A program made the position numbers and the translations under genes. Source: Fibrobacterota bacterium (lineage in GTDB: Bacteria > Fibrobacterota > Chitinivibrionia > Chitinivibrionales > Chitinispirillaceae). From it: DNA of 6,911 nucleotides. Where the stretch lies: contig JAEZKC010000122.1 in assembly GCA_023436205.1 (NCBI GenBank), positions 1 through 6,911 on the forward strand, given 5' to 3'. Positions within the stretch are counted from its first letter, which is position 1. The number at the start of each line of letters is the position of its first letter. Positions 1-6,758 of the stretch are shown piece by piece. Below the pieces are notes generated by a model, which was given only the letters and a program-made list of their open reading frames with translations, had not been told where the DNA came from and did not search any database.

Positions 1-135
1 CCAAACCTGGTTCATCTTCCCCTTTTTGTTAGGGTTGTCACTTTCGTTCCGGACAATAAAGATAAATTACAGGAGATAAAGAGAGAAAAACAGGTGGGAA
101 CGGAAGGATTTAGAGTGGGAATCTATAAATTATAA
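1..135 (+). CDS. Partial open frame, C-terminal end of an unrecognised upstream protein
   Basis: Frame 1 is open from the window edge for 44 codons and ends in TAA at 133-135. The other two forward frames are closed by stops. The peptide is mixed hydrophobic then charged: it begins PNLVHLPLFVRVV and ends EGFRVGIYKL. I do not recognise the family, and it does not resemble the segment that precedes MDEIFG in type III Mod proteins. The final base of the stop is the first base of the mod ATG (TAATG), an arrangement typical of translationally coupled operon genes. Codons in the second half are rich in Lys, Glu and Gly and look protein-like. A 44-codon open frame can also occur by chance, so this is only a moderately supported gene end. 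Confidence 0.4.
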   Translation, partial: PNLVHLPLFVRVVTFVPDNKDKLQEIKREKQVGTEGFRVGIYKL

Positions 136-1277
136 TGGATGAGATTTTCGGAAGAAAGTGCTTCATCGCTACAAATGTTTGGCAAAAAAGGTATTCAAGG
201 GAAAATCGGGAAGCAATTGGTGATGCACACGAATATGTCATAGTGTACGCAAAAAATCCAGACATATTTAAAACGCTTAGAAACAAAGTACCGCTTACTG
301 AAGAACAAGCAAAAATTTACAAAAACCCAAATAATGATCCGCGTGGTAGGTGGCGTGGTATTCCAATGACAGCTCAGGGTTTCAGACCAAATCAAATGTA
401 TGAAATTGTAGCACCTGGAGGTGCGGTTCACAAACCACCTGAAGGACGATGCTGGTCTACTGTTGAATCAGAATTTAATAAGCTTATTATTGCAGGCCGC
501 GTATATTTTGGAAAAGATAATAACAGTCAACCCAATATCATTCGATATTTAGATGAAGTGGATGGGTTTGTCCCTTGGACTTGGTGGGCACATAATGAGG
601 TGGGTCATACAGATGAATCCAAAAAGGAGGTACAATCAATCTTTGGAAAAGATAATGTTTTTGATACGCCTAAACCCGAACGTCTTCTCCAAAGAATAAT
701 TCACATCGCCACAAACCCCGGCGACCTCGTCCTCGACTCCTTCCTCGGCTCCGGCACCACTGCTGCAGTAGCCCACAAGATGAATCGCCGCTATATCGGT
801 ATCGAACTTGGCGACCATGCCCAGACACACTGCGCGGTGCGTCTCAAGAAAGTCATCGATGGCGAACAGGGTGGCATCTCCGAAGCGGTCAACTGGAAAG
901 GTGGGGGTGGCTTTCGCTTCTATAAACTGGGTGCAGAGGTTTTTCTGCCCGACGGCACCATCAACCCGGCAGTCAAGTTCAAGCAGCTTGCATCATTTGT
1001 CTGGTTTTCAGAAACCAAGCGCTCATTGCGGAGAGTTTCCCGTACTCCTCTTATCGGTATGCATGAAGGTACAGCCCTTTACCTTTTATATAACGGCATA
1101 CTTGGCGACAAACGGCCGGATGGCGGAAACGTGCTTACCCGCCCGGTACTCAAAGAACTGCCTGCCCACGACGGCCCCAAGATCATCTACGGTGAATCCA
1201 CGCTTCTCAGTGAAGAAACACTCAAAAAGAACAATATCGTTTTCAAGCAGATCCCCTACGAGGCACGCACACGATGA
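135..1277 (+). CDS. mod: Type III restriction-modification Mod methyltransferase, N-terminally truncated
   Basis: This is the modification and specificity subunit of a type III RM system, an N6-adenine methyltransferase of the beta class (motif order IV ... TRD ... X, I). Residues 1-17 (MDEIFG ... VWQKR) match the region that normally follows the DPPY part. About 19-165 is the target-recognition region. Motif X-like TPKPERLL lies at 178-185, and the SAM-binding motif I DSFLGSGTT at 201-209. The tail from about 245, with GGISEAVNWKGGGGF and HEGTALYLLYNGILG blocks, is the usual C-terminus of this Mod family. Full-length relatives are roughly 550-650 residues; here 380 remain and catalytic motif IV (DPPY) is absent. 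An in-frame TAA at 126-128 prevents upstream extension, and there is no strong ribosome site, only the TAATG junction. The gene overlaps res by 4 bases. GC rises sharply near 700. Family assignment is secure; methylation activity is doubtful. Confidence 0.9.
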   Translation: MDEIFGRKCFIATNVWQKRYSRENREAIGDAHEYVIVYAKNPDIFKTLRNKVPLTEEQAKIYKNPNNDPRGRWRGIPMTAQGFRPNQMYEIVAPGGAVHKPPEGRCWSTVESEFNKLIIAGRVYFGKDNNSQPNIIRYLDEVDGFVPWTWWAHNEVGHTDESKKEVQSIFGKDNVFDTPKPERLLQRIIHIATNPGDLVLDSFLGSGTTAAVAHKMNRRYIGIELGDHAQTHCAVRLKKVIDGEQGGISEAVNWKGGGGFRFYKLGAEVFLPDGTINPAVKFKQLASFVWFSETKRSLRRVSRTPLIGMHEGTALYLLYNGILGDKRPDGGNVLTRPVLKELPAHDGPKIIYGESTLLSEETLKKNNIVFKQIPYEARTR

Positions 1278-3904
1278 TACAGCTTAAGAACTATCAGAAA
1301 CTGGCTTTGGATACTTTAACAGAGTTTCTGAAGGAATCACTTGTAGCTGGTCCGGAACAGGCTTTTTCGGCTACGAAACAGATCGAGAGCATTCGTTATA
1401 ACGCAAGAGGGTTCGGTGAAACGCCCTTTGTCTGCCTGCGCCTTCCCACTGGTGGTGGAAAAACACTGCTGGCGGCCCATACTGTCGGGATTGCAGCACA
1501 ACACTTCATCTGTACCGATTCGCCACTTGTCTTATGGCTTACTCCCACTACTGCCATTAAGGATCAGACTCTCGATGCTCTTAAAAAAGTGTGGCACCCC
1601 TATCGCCAGGCATTGGATGAAAAGTTCAAAGGCCAGGTGCTTATTCTTGATATTTCTGATGTAACCACGATCCGCCCTTCCGATCTTGAAAGCAAGGCAG
1701 TAATAGTCGTGGGAACTCTTGCCACCTCCCGCGTACAGGATACCTCTTTACGCATGTTTTATGCGCATAACGAAAACTTTGAACCGCACTTTTCCCGCAT
1801 GCCTAACGGTACCCCCGAAATGGAGCGTTTCGAAGAGGGGCCAAATGCAGGCAAAGTGAAGTACTCTTTTGCCAATGTGTGCCATGCAAAACATCCACTG
1901 GTTATTGTTGATGAAGCGCACAACGCACGCACCAAGCTCTCTCTTCAAACTCTTAAGCGGATAAGTCCCTCCTGTATTGTTGAGTTCACTGCTACCCCTA
2001 ATTTATCATCTGAAAATGGTAGTAACGTTCTGTTTTCGGTATCAGCATCTGAACTCAGAGCAGAGGATATGATCAAGCTGCCCATCATACTTTCAGAGCA
2101 CCAGAACTGGGAATCGGCGGTGCATGATGCAGTGCAAACTCAAAGAAAGCTTCTCGAACTTGCCGCAAATGAAAAGGACTACGTGCGCCCTATCGCTCTT
2201 TTCCAGGCGGAAAGCGAAGGTAAAGAGGTAACTGTCGAAGTGCTGAAAAAGCACCTCATTGAAAACGAGCGCATTTTAGAAGAGTCGATAGCGGTTGCCA
2301 CCGGTACCCAGAGAGAACTTGACGGCATAAATCTTTTCGACCCCGCATGTCCCATTGAATTCGTTATCACCAAGCAGGCTCTCAAAGAGGGCTGGGACTG
2401 TTCGTTCGCTTATGTGTTCTGCTCTGTAGCCAACATTTCATCAGACAAAGATGTTGAACAGCTTTTGGGCCGGGTGCTCCGGATGCCCTACGCCAAACGC
2501 CGCTTTGTGGAACAGCTTAACAGCGCGTATGCACATGTGTCTTCGCCATCATTCTCCATGGCAGCCCGACAGCTCAGTGACAAGCTGGTGGATATGGGAT
2601 TTGAAGAAATGGAAGTTGCAACCTATCTTCAACCCTATCAGGAAAGTCTGTTTCCGGGGGAAACACCCAATCTTGAGGTAAAGGAAGAAGTTCTTGAGCT
2701 TGAACTGGATGCGCCATTAGTTCAGAGTGAATTGCCTGAATCCCTATCTACAAGGGCGACCATATCGGTTGAAAAGGGGAAAACACGACTTATAATTACA
2801 GGCGATATAACTGAAGAAGACAGTAATGATTTGGTTGCATTGTATAAGCAGAAACAGGACAACAATGCGGCAAAGGAGGTGGCCGCAGTAATTAAATATC
2901 ACCGACTTCGCCAGGAGGCTAAGAAGGCACCCTCTCAAAAAGGGCTACCCTTTAGAGTACCTCACCTTAGCATTGTTGAGCAGGAAGAGCTGATTCTTCC
3001 CGACAGAGATTACTTTCTGGAAAAAGCAGGCTGGGATCTGGTTTCGATTGAAAACGGCCATGTCCTGACTCCTGAAGAGTTTAATATTGAAGAAGAAGCC
3101 CACTCTTTCAAGGTAGATATCGAAGGTAAAGAGGTACGATACTCTGAAATACGGCAGGAAAACCTTTTTGATCTCAACGAAGTATCAACATCTCTAACCG
3201 AAGTTGACCTGGTTTCGTTTCTCGATCGTCACATAACCGTGAAGGATGTGGTGCAAGCGAAGCGCCTTGAGTTTTTGCGTCGCGCCGTTTCTCATCTCAC
3301 CAGCAGTCGCGGCATCAGCCTATCCCCTCTCATCCGTTCGCGTTTTATTCTGGCCCGGGCAGTAGCATCAAAGATCGATGCGGCCAGAGATAAGGCGATG
3401 GGTCAGGGTTTGGAATTATCTCTTTTCAGCAATGAAGAGAACGTAACGGTAAGTCCCGATTACTCTTTTTCATTTGGTCCTTTTTATGAAGTCAGAACAG
3501 CCTACAAGGGAACTTACAAATTCAATAAACATTACTACCCGGTAATAGATGATCTCAAATCATCTGGTGAAGAATTCGACTGCGCACAGGCAATCGATCG
3601 TCTTGAGGAGGTCGAATATTGGGTGCGCAATGTGCCCCGCAGCCAGTTCTCTTTCAGGTTTCCGACCTCCAAAGATTTCTTTTACCCGGACTTTGTCGCC
3701 AAATTGAAAGATGGAAGAACGCTGGTTGTGGAATACAAAGGTGAACATCTGGTGGAAAATGAAGACACAAAGGAAAAACAGATGATAGGGGAATTCTGGG
3801 CCCGGAAGAGCCAGGGGGTAGGGATTTTCCTGATGGCGGTGAAGAGGGATGAGATGGGGCGGGATGTGTATGGGCAATTGAGGGGGGCAGTGGGGAAGGG
3901 CTGA
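1274..3904 (+). CDS. res: Type III restriction endonuclease Res subunit (SF2 helicase plus PD-(D/E)xK nuclease)
   Basis: This is the ATP-dependent restriction subunit that, bound to Mod, translocates or diffuses on DNA and cleaves near unmethylated sites. The 876 residues contain the superfamily 2 helicase motifs in order: Walker A PTGGGKT 58-64, Walker B DEAH 213-216, motif III FTATP 238-242, motif V ITKQALKEGWDC 365-376 and motif VI QLLGRVLRMP 396-405. A long middle region (about 450-780) follows. The C-terminal nuclease signature is PD 805-806 followed by EYK 820-822, the PD-(D/E)xK layout of Res proteins. The length is near or slightly below known Res subunits, and no frameshift is visible. 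The start is the ATG in the ATGA overlap with mod, with GAGG 10 bases upstream, so translation should be coupled to mod. The last 40 codons shift to GGG and AGG/CGG usage (7 of 8 Gly codons are GGG). Confidence 0.95.
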   Translation: MIQLKNYQKLALDTLTEFLKESLVAGPEQAFSATKQIESIRYNARGFGETPFVCLRLPTGGGKTLLAAHTVGIAAQHFICTDSPLVLWLTPTTAIKDQTLDALKKVWHPYRQALDEKFKGQVLILDISDVTTIRPSDLESKAVIVVGTLATSRVQDTSLRMFYAHNENFEPHFSRMPNGTPEMERFEEGPNAGKVKYSFANVCHAKHPLVIVDEAHNARTKLSLQTLKRISPSCIVEFTATPNLSSENGSNVLFSVSASELRAEDMIKLPIILSEHQNWESAVHDAVQTQRKLLELAANEKDYVRPIALFQAESEGKEVTVEVLKKHLIENERILEESIAVATGTQRELDGINLFDPACPIEFVITKQALKEGWDCSFAYVFCSVANISSDKDVEQLLGRVLRMPYAKRRFVEQLNSAYAHVSSPSFSMAARQLSDKLVDMGFEEMEVATYLQPYQESLFPGETPNLEVKEEVLELELDAPLVQSELPESLSTRATISVEKGKTRLIITGDITEEDSNDLVALYKQKQDNNAAKEVAAVIKYHRLRQEAKKAPSQKGLPFRVPHLSIVEQEELILPDRDYFLEKAGWDLVSIENGHVLTPEEFNIEEEAHSFKVDIEGKEVRYSEIRQENLFDLNEVSTSLTEVDLVSFLDRHITVKDVVQAKRLEFLRRAVSHLTSSRGISLSPLIRSRFILARAVASKIDAARDKAMGQGLELSLFSNEENVTVSPDYSFSFGPFYEVRTAYKGTYKFNKHYYPVIDDLKSSGEEFDCAQAIDRLEEVEYWVRNVPRSQFSFRFPTSKDFFYPDFVAKLKDGRTLVVEYKGEHLVENEDTKEKQMIGEFWARKSQGVGIFLMAVKRDEMGRDVYGQLRGAVGKG
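3872..3900 (+). other. G-quadruplex-type motif at the 3' end of res
   Basis: The + strand carries GGG (3872-3874), a 7-base loop, GGGGGG (3882-3887), a 4-base loop, GGGG (3892-3895), a 2-base loop and GGG (3898-3900). The last run is also the first three bases of the terminator stem, so the two structures would exclude each other in the RNA. More G-runs lie upstream (3813-3822, 3856-3863). Confidence 0.45.
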
Positions 3905-3930
3905 AGAATTTTCAGCCCTCGATTTTACTA
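3898..3930 (+). terminator. Hairpin terminator at the 3' end of res
   Basis: A perfect 8-bp stem, GGGCTGAA (3898-3905) with TTCAGCCC (3911-3918), has a 5-base loop GAATT. It is followed on the + strand by a broken T-rich stretch (GATTTTACTATTTT from 3921). The res stop codon TGA (3902-3904) lies inside the left arm. The T-tract is imperfect, so efficiency is uncertain. Read from the - strand, the hairpin sits just beyond the herA stop and is preceded by an A-rich stretch, but it is followed by TTCCCC. It may therefore serve both convergent transcripts, though it is a better candidate for res. Confidence 0.6.
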
Positions 3931-5643
3931 TTTTGATTGTTTTCTCAAAGCTTCAACAGCATTCGGAATTACATCTTTTGTTGTCTCTTCCTGCCATTTA
4001 TCCCAGAAATTTACAGTTGCGCTATCAGGCTTTAATTTTGGCTCCGTAATTTTAATTCTACTAGGTAGTAAAGACGCATCACCAACGACTAAAGCTTCAC
4101 CAACATCCAAAATTGGCAGTAACTCTGAAAAATTTCCAAGACTATCTGGCAACAAACGTTTTATAACAGCTTGATCTTCAGCATTCGTAAGGCGCATTGC
4201 GATAAAATTGTTACTTTGGCTTAATATTGTCCGATTTACTTCAGAGGGTCTTTGACTTATAACAGTAAGTCCCAAACCATATTTCCTGCCTTCCTTAGCA
4301 ATACGCTCAAAATTTTCTAAGCCGATTGTCTCAACTGAACTTATTGTATTTGCAGGTAAATACAGATGCGCTTCATCACAGAACAGAGAAATTGGGTGAC
4401 GATCTTCTTTTGGAATCCATTGTTGAACTGAGAATATTAACCTACCAACCAAACTTACCATCAATGGAAGTATATCAGATGGTACTTCAGAAAAATCAAT
4501 AATCTTAACTCCTTTGTCTTTCTGTAAGCTACTTGAACACATAAGTTTTTTGCAAATTTGTTCAACATAGTCATAATGAAGTACTTCCTTTGAACGATTA
4601 AACAAAAAATTCAACCGTTTATCTCCGATTTTACTTTCTAGTCGTTGGATAAAGCGAGTCAGTTTTCCATGAAAGGGTCCTTGTTTTTCTCTGCTTCCAG
4701 AACCAGGCATCATTTCTTCATCTAGCTTTTTGAAATCGGATAGAATATCTTCAATATCATAGGGAACAGGGCTATCGATAGTGAAATTCGCTAACACTGC
4801 CTTTTTAGAATTTTCTTCAAGGTGATTGCGCTTATACCTAATTACAGCATTCGAAAATGCCATTGCCTGATTTGGCGCATTATTATCACTTCGATCCAGC
4901 ATCAAAGAAATCATTTCAGTGTACATTAGTAACCAGTATGGTAGAAATAAAATATCTTCAGCAATTTTATCATTTGGCCCAGCAATTTTGAGATGCTGAA
5001 AACCTTTCTCTTTCAGAGTTGAATACTCACCATGAACATCAAAAACCACTGCATTACATGATGGTAATGGCGCAATCTGCTCAAGGAGCCTTGCAACTGT
5101 CCATGACTTACCTGAGCCAGTACTCCCAACAATAACAGCATGTCTTTGGAAGAACTTATTCCCATCGAGCCATGCTTCAGCTTTCTCATCTAAAGTATAG
5201 TTACCAATAGTGAGGGGATTTTTAGCATTAATGGCCAAATGTGAAATAGCTTTCATAAAATCAGTTAATCGATCACCTTCTAAAGTGTAACAATCTGAAT
5301 TGATCTCTGGAACTGTTTCAAGGGTTCTTTTAAAAGTATTCAGTCTTGAACCTTCTTTATCAATATGTGTTCCGATCAATGTGGCTTTAATGATATTATG
5401 TGGTTTATATAAGGGGTTCCCATCACCATCTAAACCTTCAACTGTTGCATTTCTCATAATCTTGCAAACCAAAGCAATAAGATGTTTTCCTATTTTTGAA
5501 CTTTGGATGACAATGAGATGATTGACCTGTACTTTTTTCAACAACTCTTCATTTTCAATCTTTATAACAACTGTCCCAGTGTCGACACTTTCAACTGTCC
5601 CAATTTTTTCCTCACTGTCTGCTGGATAATCAAAAATTCCCAT
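3928..5643 (-). CDS. herA: HerA-type hexameric ATPase of a SIR2-HerA defence pair
   Basis: This is a HerA/FtsK-superfamily P-loop ATPase (DUF87 type) of 571 residues. An N-terminal HAS-barrel-like segment (about 13-50, GTVESVDTGTVVIKIENEE) precedes the ATPase core. Walker A is GSTGSGKS 173-180. The HerA-typical FDVHGEY is at 201-207, a hydrophobic Walker B SLFCDEAH at 419-426, and the sensor-like TVISQRPSEV at 460-469 follows GRKYGLGL. Cellular HerA forms hexamers that pump DNA with the NurA nuclease; no NurA is visible here. Instead the gene follows a SIR2 gene by 14 bases, as in SIR2-HerA anti-phage systems, where the two proteins assemble into a large complex and HerA contributes ATPase activity and controls SIR2. 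The ATG at 5641-5643 is preceded by AAAGGGGG with 5-base spacing, a good Shine-Dalgarno. The stop is TAG. The gene is AT-rich and appears intact. Confidence 0.92.
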   Translation of the reverse strand: MGIFDYPADSEEKIGTVESVDTGTVVIKIENEELLKKVQVNHLIVIQSSKIGKHLIALVCKIMRNATVEGLDGDGNPLYKPHNIIKATLIGTHIDKEGSRLNTFKRTLETVPEINSDCYTLEGDRLTDFMKAISHLAINAKNPLTIGNYTLDEKAEAWLDGNKFFQRHAVIVGSTGSGKSWTVARLLEQIAPLPSCNAVVFDVHGEYSTLKEKGFQHLKIAGPNDKIAEDILFLPYWLLMYTEMISLMLDRSDNNAPNQAMAFSNAVIRYKRNHLEENSKKAVLANFTIDSPVPYDIEDILSDFKKLDEEMMPGSGSREKQGPFHGKLTRFIQRLESKIGDKRLNFLFNRSKEVLHYDYVEQICKKLMCSSSLQKDKGVKIIDFSEVPSDILPLMVSLVGRLIFSVQQWIPKEDRHPISLFCDEAHLYLPANTISSVETIGLENFERIAKEGRKYGLGLTVISQRPSEVNRTILSQSNNFIAMRLTNAEDQAVIKRLLPDSLGNFSELLPILDVGEALVVGDASLLPSRIKITEPKLKPDSATVNFWDKWQEETTKDVIPNAVEALRKQSK

Positions 5644-5648
5644 TAAGG

Positions 5649-5656
5649 CCCCCTTT
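5649..5656 (-). promoter_or_regulatory. Shine-Dalgarno site of herA in the 14-base sir2-herA gap
   Basis: On the - strand AAAGGGGG lies 5 bases upstream of the herA ATG and immediately after the sir2 TAG stop (5658-5660). It is a strong site and fixes the herA start. The tight gap implies one transcript and probable coupling of the two proteins' synthesis. Confidence 0.7.
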
Positions 5657-5657
5657 G

Positions 5658-6686
5658 CTATTCAAACCACAGGTTATAAAACTCATCTAGTTTCCAGTAA
5701 TCACTTTCATAATATTCATTTTGATTTGCTAAAAAACAGACAGTCGAACCGCCAATTGAATTATGGGAAATAATCAAGCAGTTATCAATAGTCCCCTTAC
5801 AAAACAATTCCTTTGTCCTTGGTGTGACATCCTTAGTCACAACCACAATCGGTTTCTTTTTACTTCTGTTTTCATCAATAATTATTGGTTGAATGTGCTC
5901 GTCATTAAAGCCGTATCCCACGCACAAATATGCGGAAGAACTTCTAAGCGCTTCATCGGCTTTCGCCATTACAGTTCTGAATGGATCATAGTGGGTTTGT
6001 TGATATTTTCTGTTACCAGGTGTGACAATTTGAGGTAAAAAGCTTTCTTCTAAACTGGTATCGAAAAAAGGTAGAGAATATAAGCTATTCGTTTCCTTGT
6101 GCTTAAACCAATCTATCGAGCCATGGACTTTGTAAACATTAACAGTTCGTTTGGCTGTTAAGGGTTCGAATTGTTTAAATTTACGAATATATCCTTCATT
6201 GAAACCCGTACAACATTTTGCATCAGAAAACGATGCACCGTACTCAACTAAGCGATCATAATTTGTCGTTATTATGTTAGTTGACGTTGATCTCTGTATA
6301 AATTTATTGAGAAGCTTTGTAATTGCTGGTTGCTGATTATCTCGAAGAAACCGAACCTTAGCAGCAACATCCCTTTCATAAATGGTTTGCCAAACTGTCC
6401 AAATAATATCCCTTTGGATTTCATCTTCTAAGTTAATCTTTTCAAGTGCTTTTTCCAAATTATCGGATTCATTCAGTTCATTTATAAAGGCAATCCAGGA
6501 TTTTTGGGCCCCATGCTTAGTAGATAATTTGGCCCGAAGTTCTTCTGCTAAAATGCCCATGGTTGGCAAACCATAAGGAACAGAACAACCGCTTCCAATA
6601 AGTATAGCTGGATTACCATCAAGGAACTTTTGTAATGTTTTTGTAAGTTTCTCAACTTTTCCATTACCAGATGTTTCCAACAACAT
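5658..6686 (-). CDS. sir2: SIR2-family NAD-binding defence effector (SIR2_2 type)
   Basis: This is a Rossmann-fold SIR2-like protein of 342 residues, partner of the downstream HerA. Visible motifs are the nucleotide-binding loop IGSGCSVPYGLPTM (30-43), the TTNYD block (140-144) with N142 and D144 in the place of the sirtuin TQNID motif, the VHGSID block with candidate catalytic H188 (187-192), and GYGFNDEHI (257-265) typical of the bacterial SIR2_2 group. Zinc-ribbon cysteines of true deacetylase sirtuins are not evident, which favours NAD+ hydrolysis or another NAD+ reaction over protein deacetylation. In characterised SIR2-HerA systems, activation during phage infection depletes NAD+ and arrests the cell. 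N142 and H188 are the expected active-site residues, so the enzyme looks active. The ATG has AAGGA only 1 base upstream; TTG codons 2 and 3 are better spaced (see findings). No signal peptide or membrane segment is seen, so a cytosolic protein is expected. Confidence 0.9.
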   Translation of the reverse strand: MLLETSGNGKVEKLTKTLQKFLDGNPAILIGSGCSVPYGLPTMGILAEELRAKLSTKHGAQKSWIAFINELNESDNLEKALEKINLEDEIQRDIIWTVWQTIYERDVAAKVRFLRDNQQPAITKLLNKFIQRSTSTNIITTNYDRLVEYGASFSDAKCCTGFNEGYIRKFKQFEPLTAKRTVNVYKVHGSIDWFKHKETNSLYSLPFFDTSLEESFLPQIVTPGNRKYQQTHYDPFRTVMAKADEALRSSSAYLCVGYGFNDEHIQPIIIDENRSKKKPIVVVTKDVTPRTKELFCKGTIDNCLIISHNSIGGSTVCFLANQNEYYESDYWKLDEFYNLWFE

Positions 6687-6724
6687 TTCCTTTTTAATTT
6701 TTTGTAAGAATCTACAGAACTCTA

Positions 6725-6754
6725 ATATTAACTCTTTCCCACCCTCCCTGTAAA
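6725..6754 (-). promoter_or_regulatory. Candidate sigma-70 promoter of the sir2-herA operon
   Basis: On the - strand TTTACA (6749-6754, 5 of 6 to TTGACA) is followed after 18 bases by TAATAT (6725-6730, 4 of 6 to TATAAT). Transcription would begin near 6717-6719, giving a leader of about 30 bases before the sir2 start. The spacer is almost all G-runs. An alternative perfect TATAAT on the - strand at 6778-6783 lacks a recognisable -35 element, because the sequence in that place is G-rich. If that one is used, the leader would be about 85 bases and would contain the G-runs. Confidence 0.35.
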
Positions 6755-6758
6755 CCCC
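6738..6758 (-). other. G-quadruplex-type motif upstream of sir2
   Basis: The - strand reads four G-runs with short loops: GGGG, loop TTTACA, GGG, loop A, GGG, loop T, GGG. This fits the canonical pattern of four runs of three or more G with loops of 1-7. It sits either within the spacer of the candidate promoter or in the 5' leader, depending on which -10 element is used. Folding is inferred from pattern only. Confidence 0.5.

Noticed and set aside
94..121. Direct repeat GTGGGAA at 94-100 and 115-121
   Set aside because: Seven bases, two copies, in a purine-rich stretch; not distinguishable from chance.
808..1287. 159-codon open frame on the + strand inside mod
   Set aside because: It lies in another frame of the GC-rich part of mod and runs into the start of res. 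Its peptide has no recognisable family features, and the mod frame has clear conserved motifs, so it is a composition shadow.
3560..3877. 105-codon open frame on the - strand opposite the end of res
   Set aside because: It is antisense to the conserved nuclease domain of Res and low in complexity (His, Pro, Phe rich), with no support as a gene.
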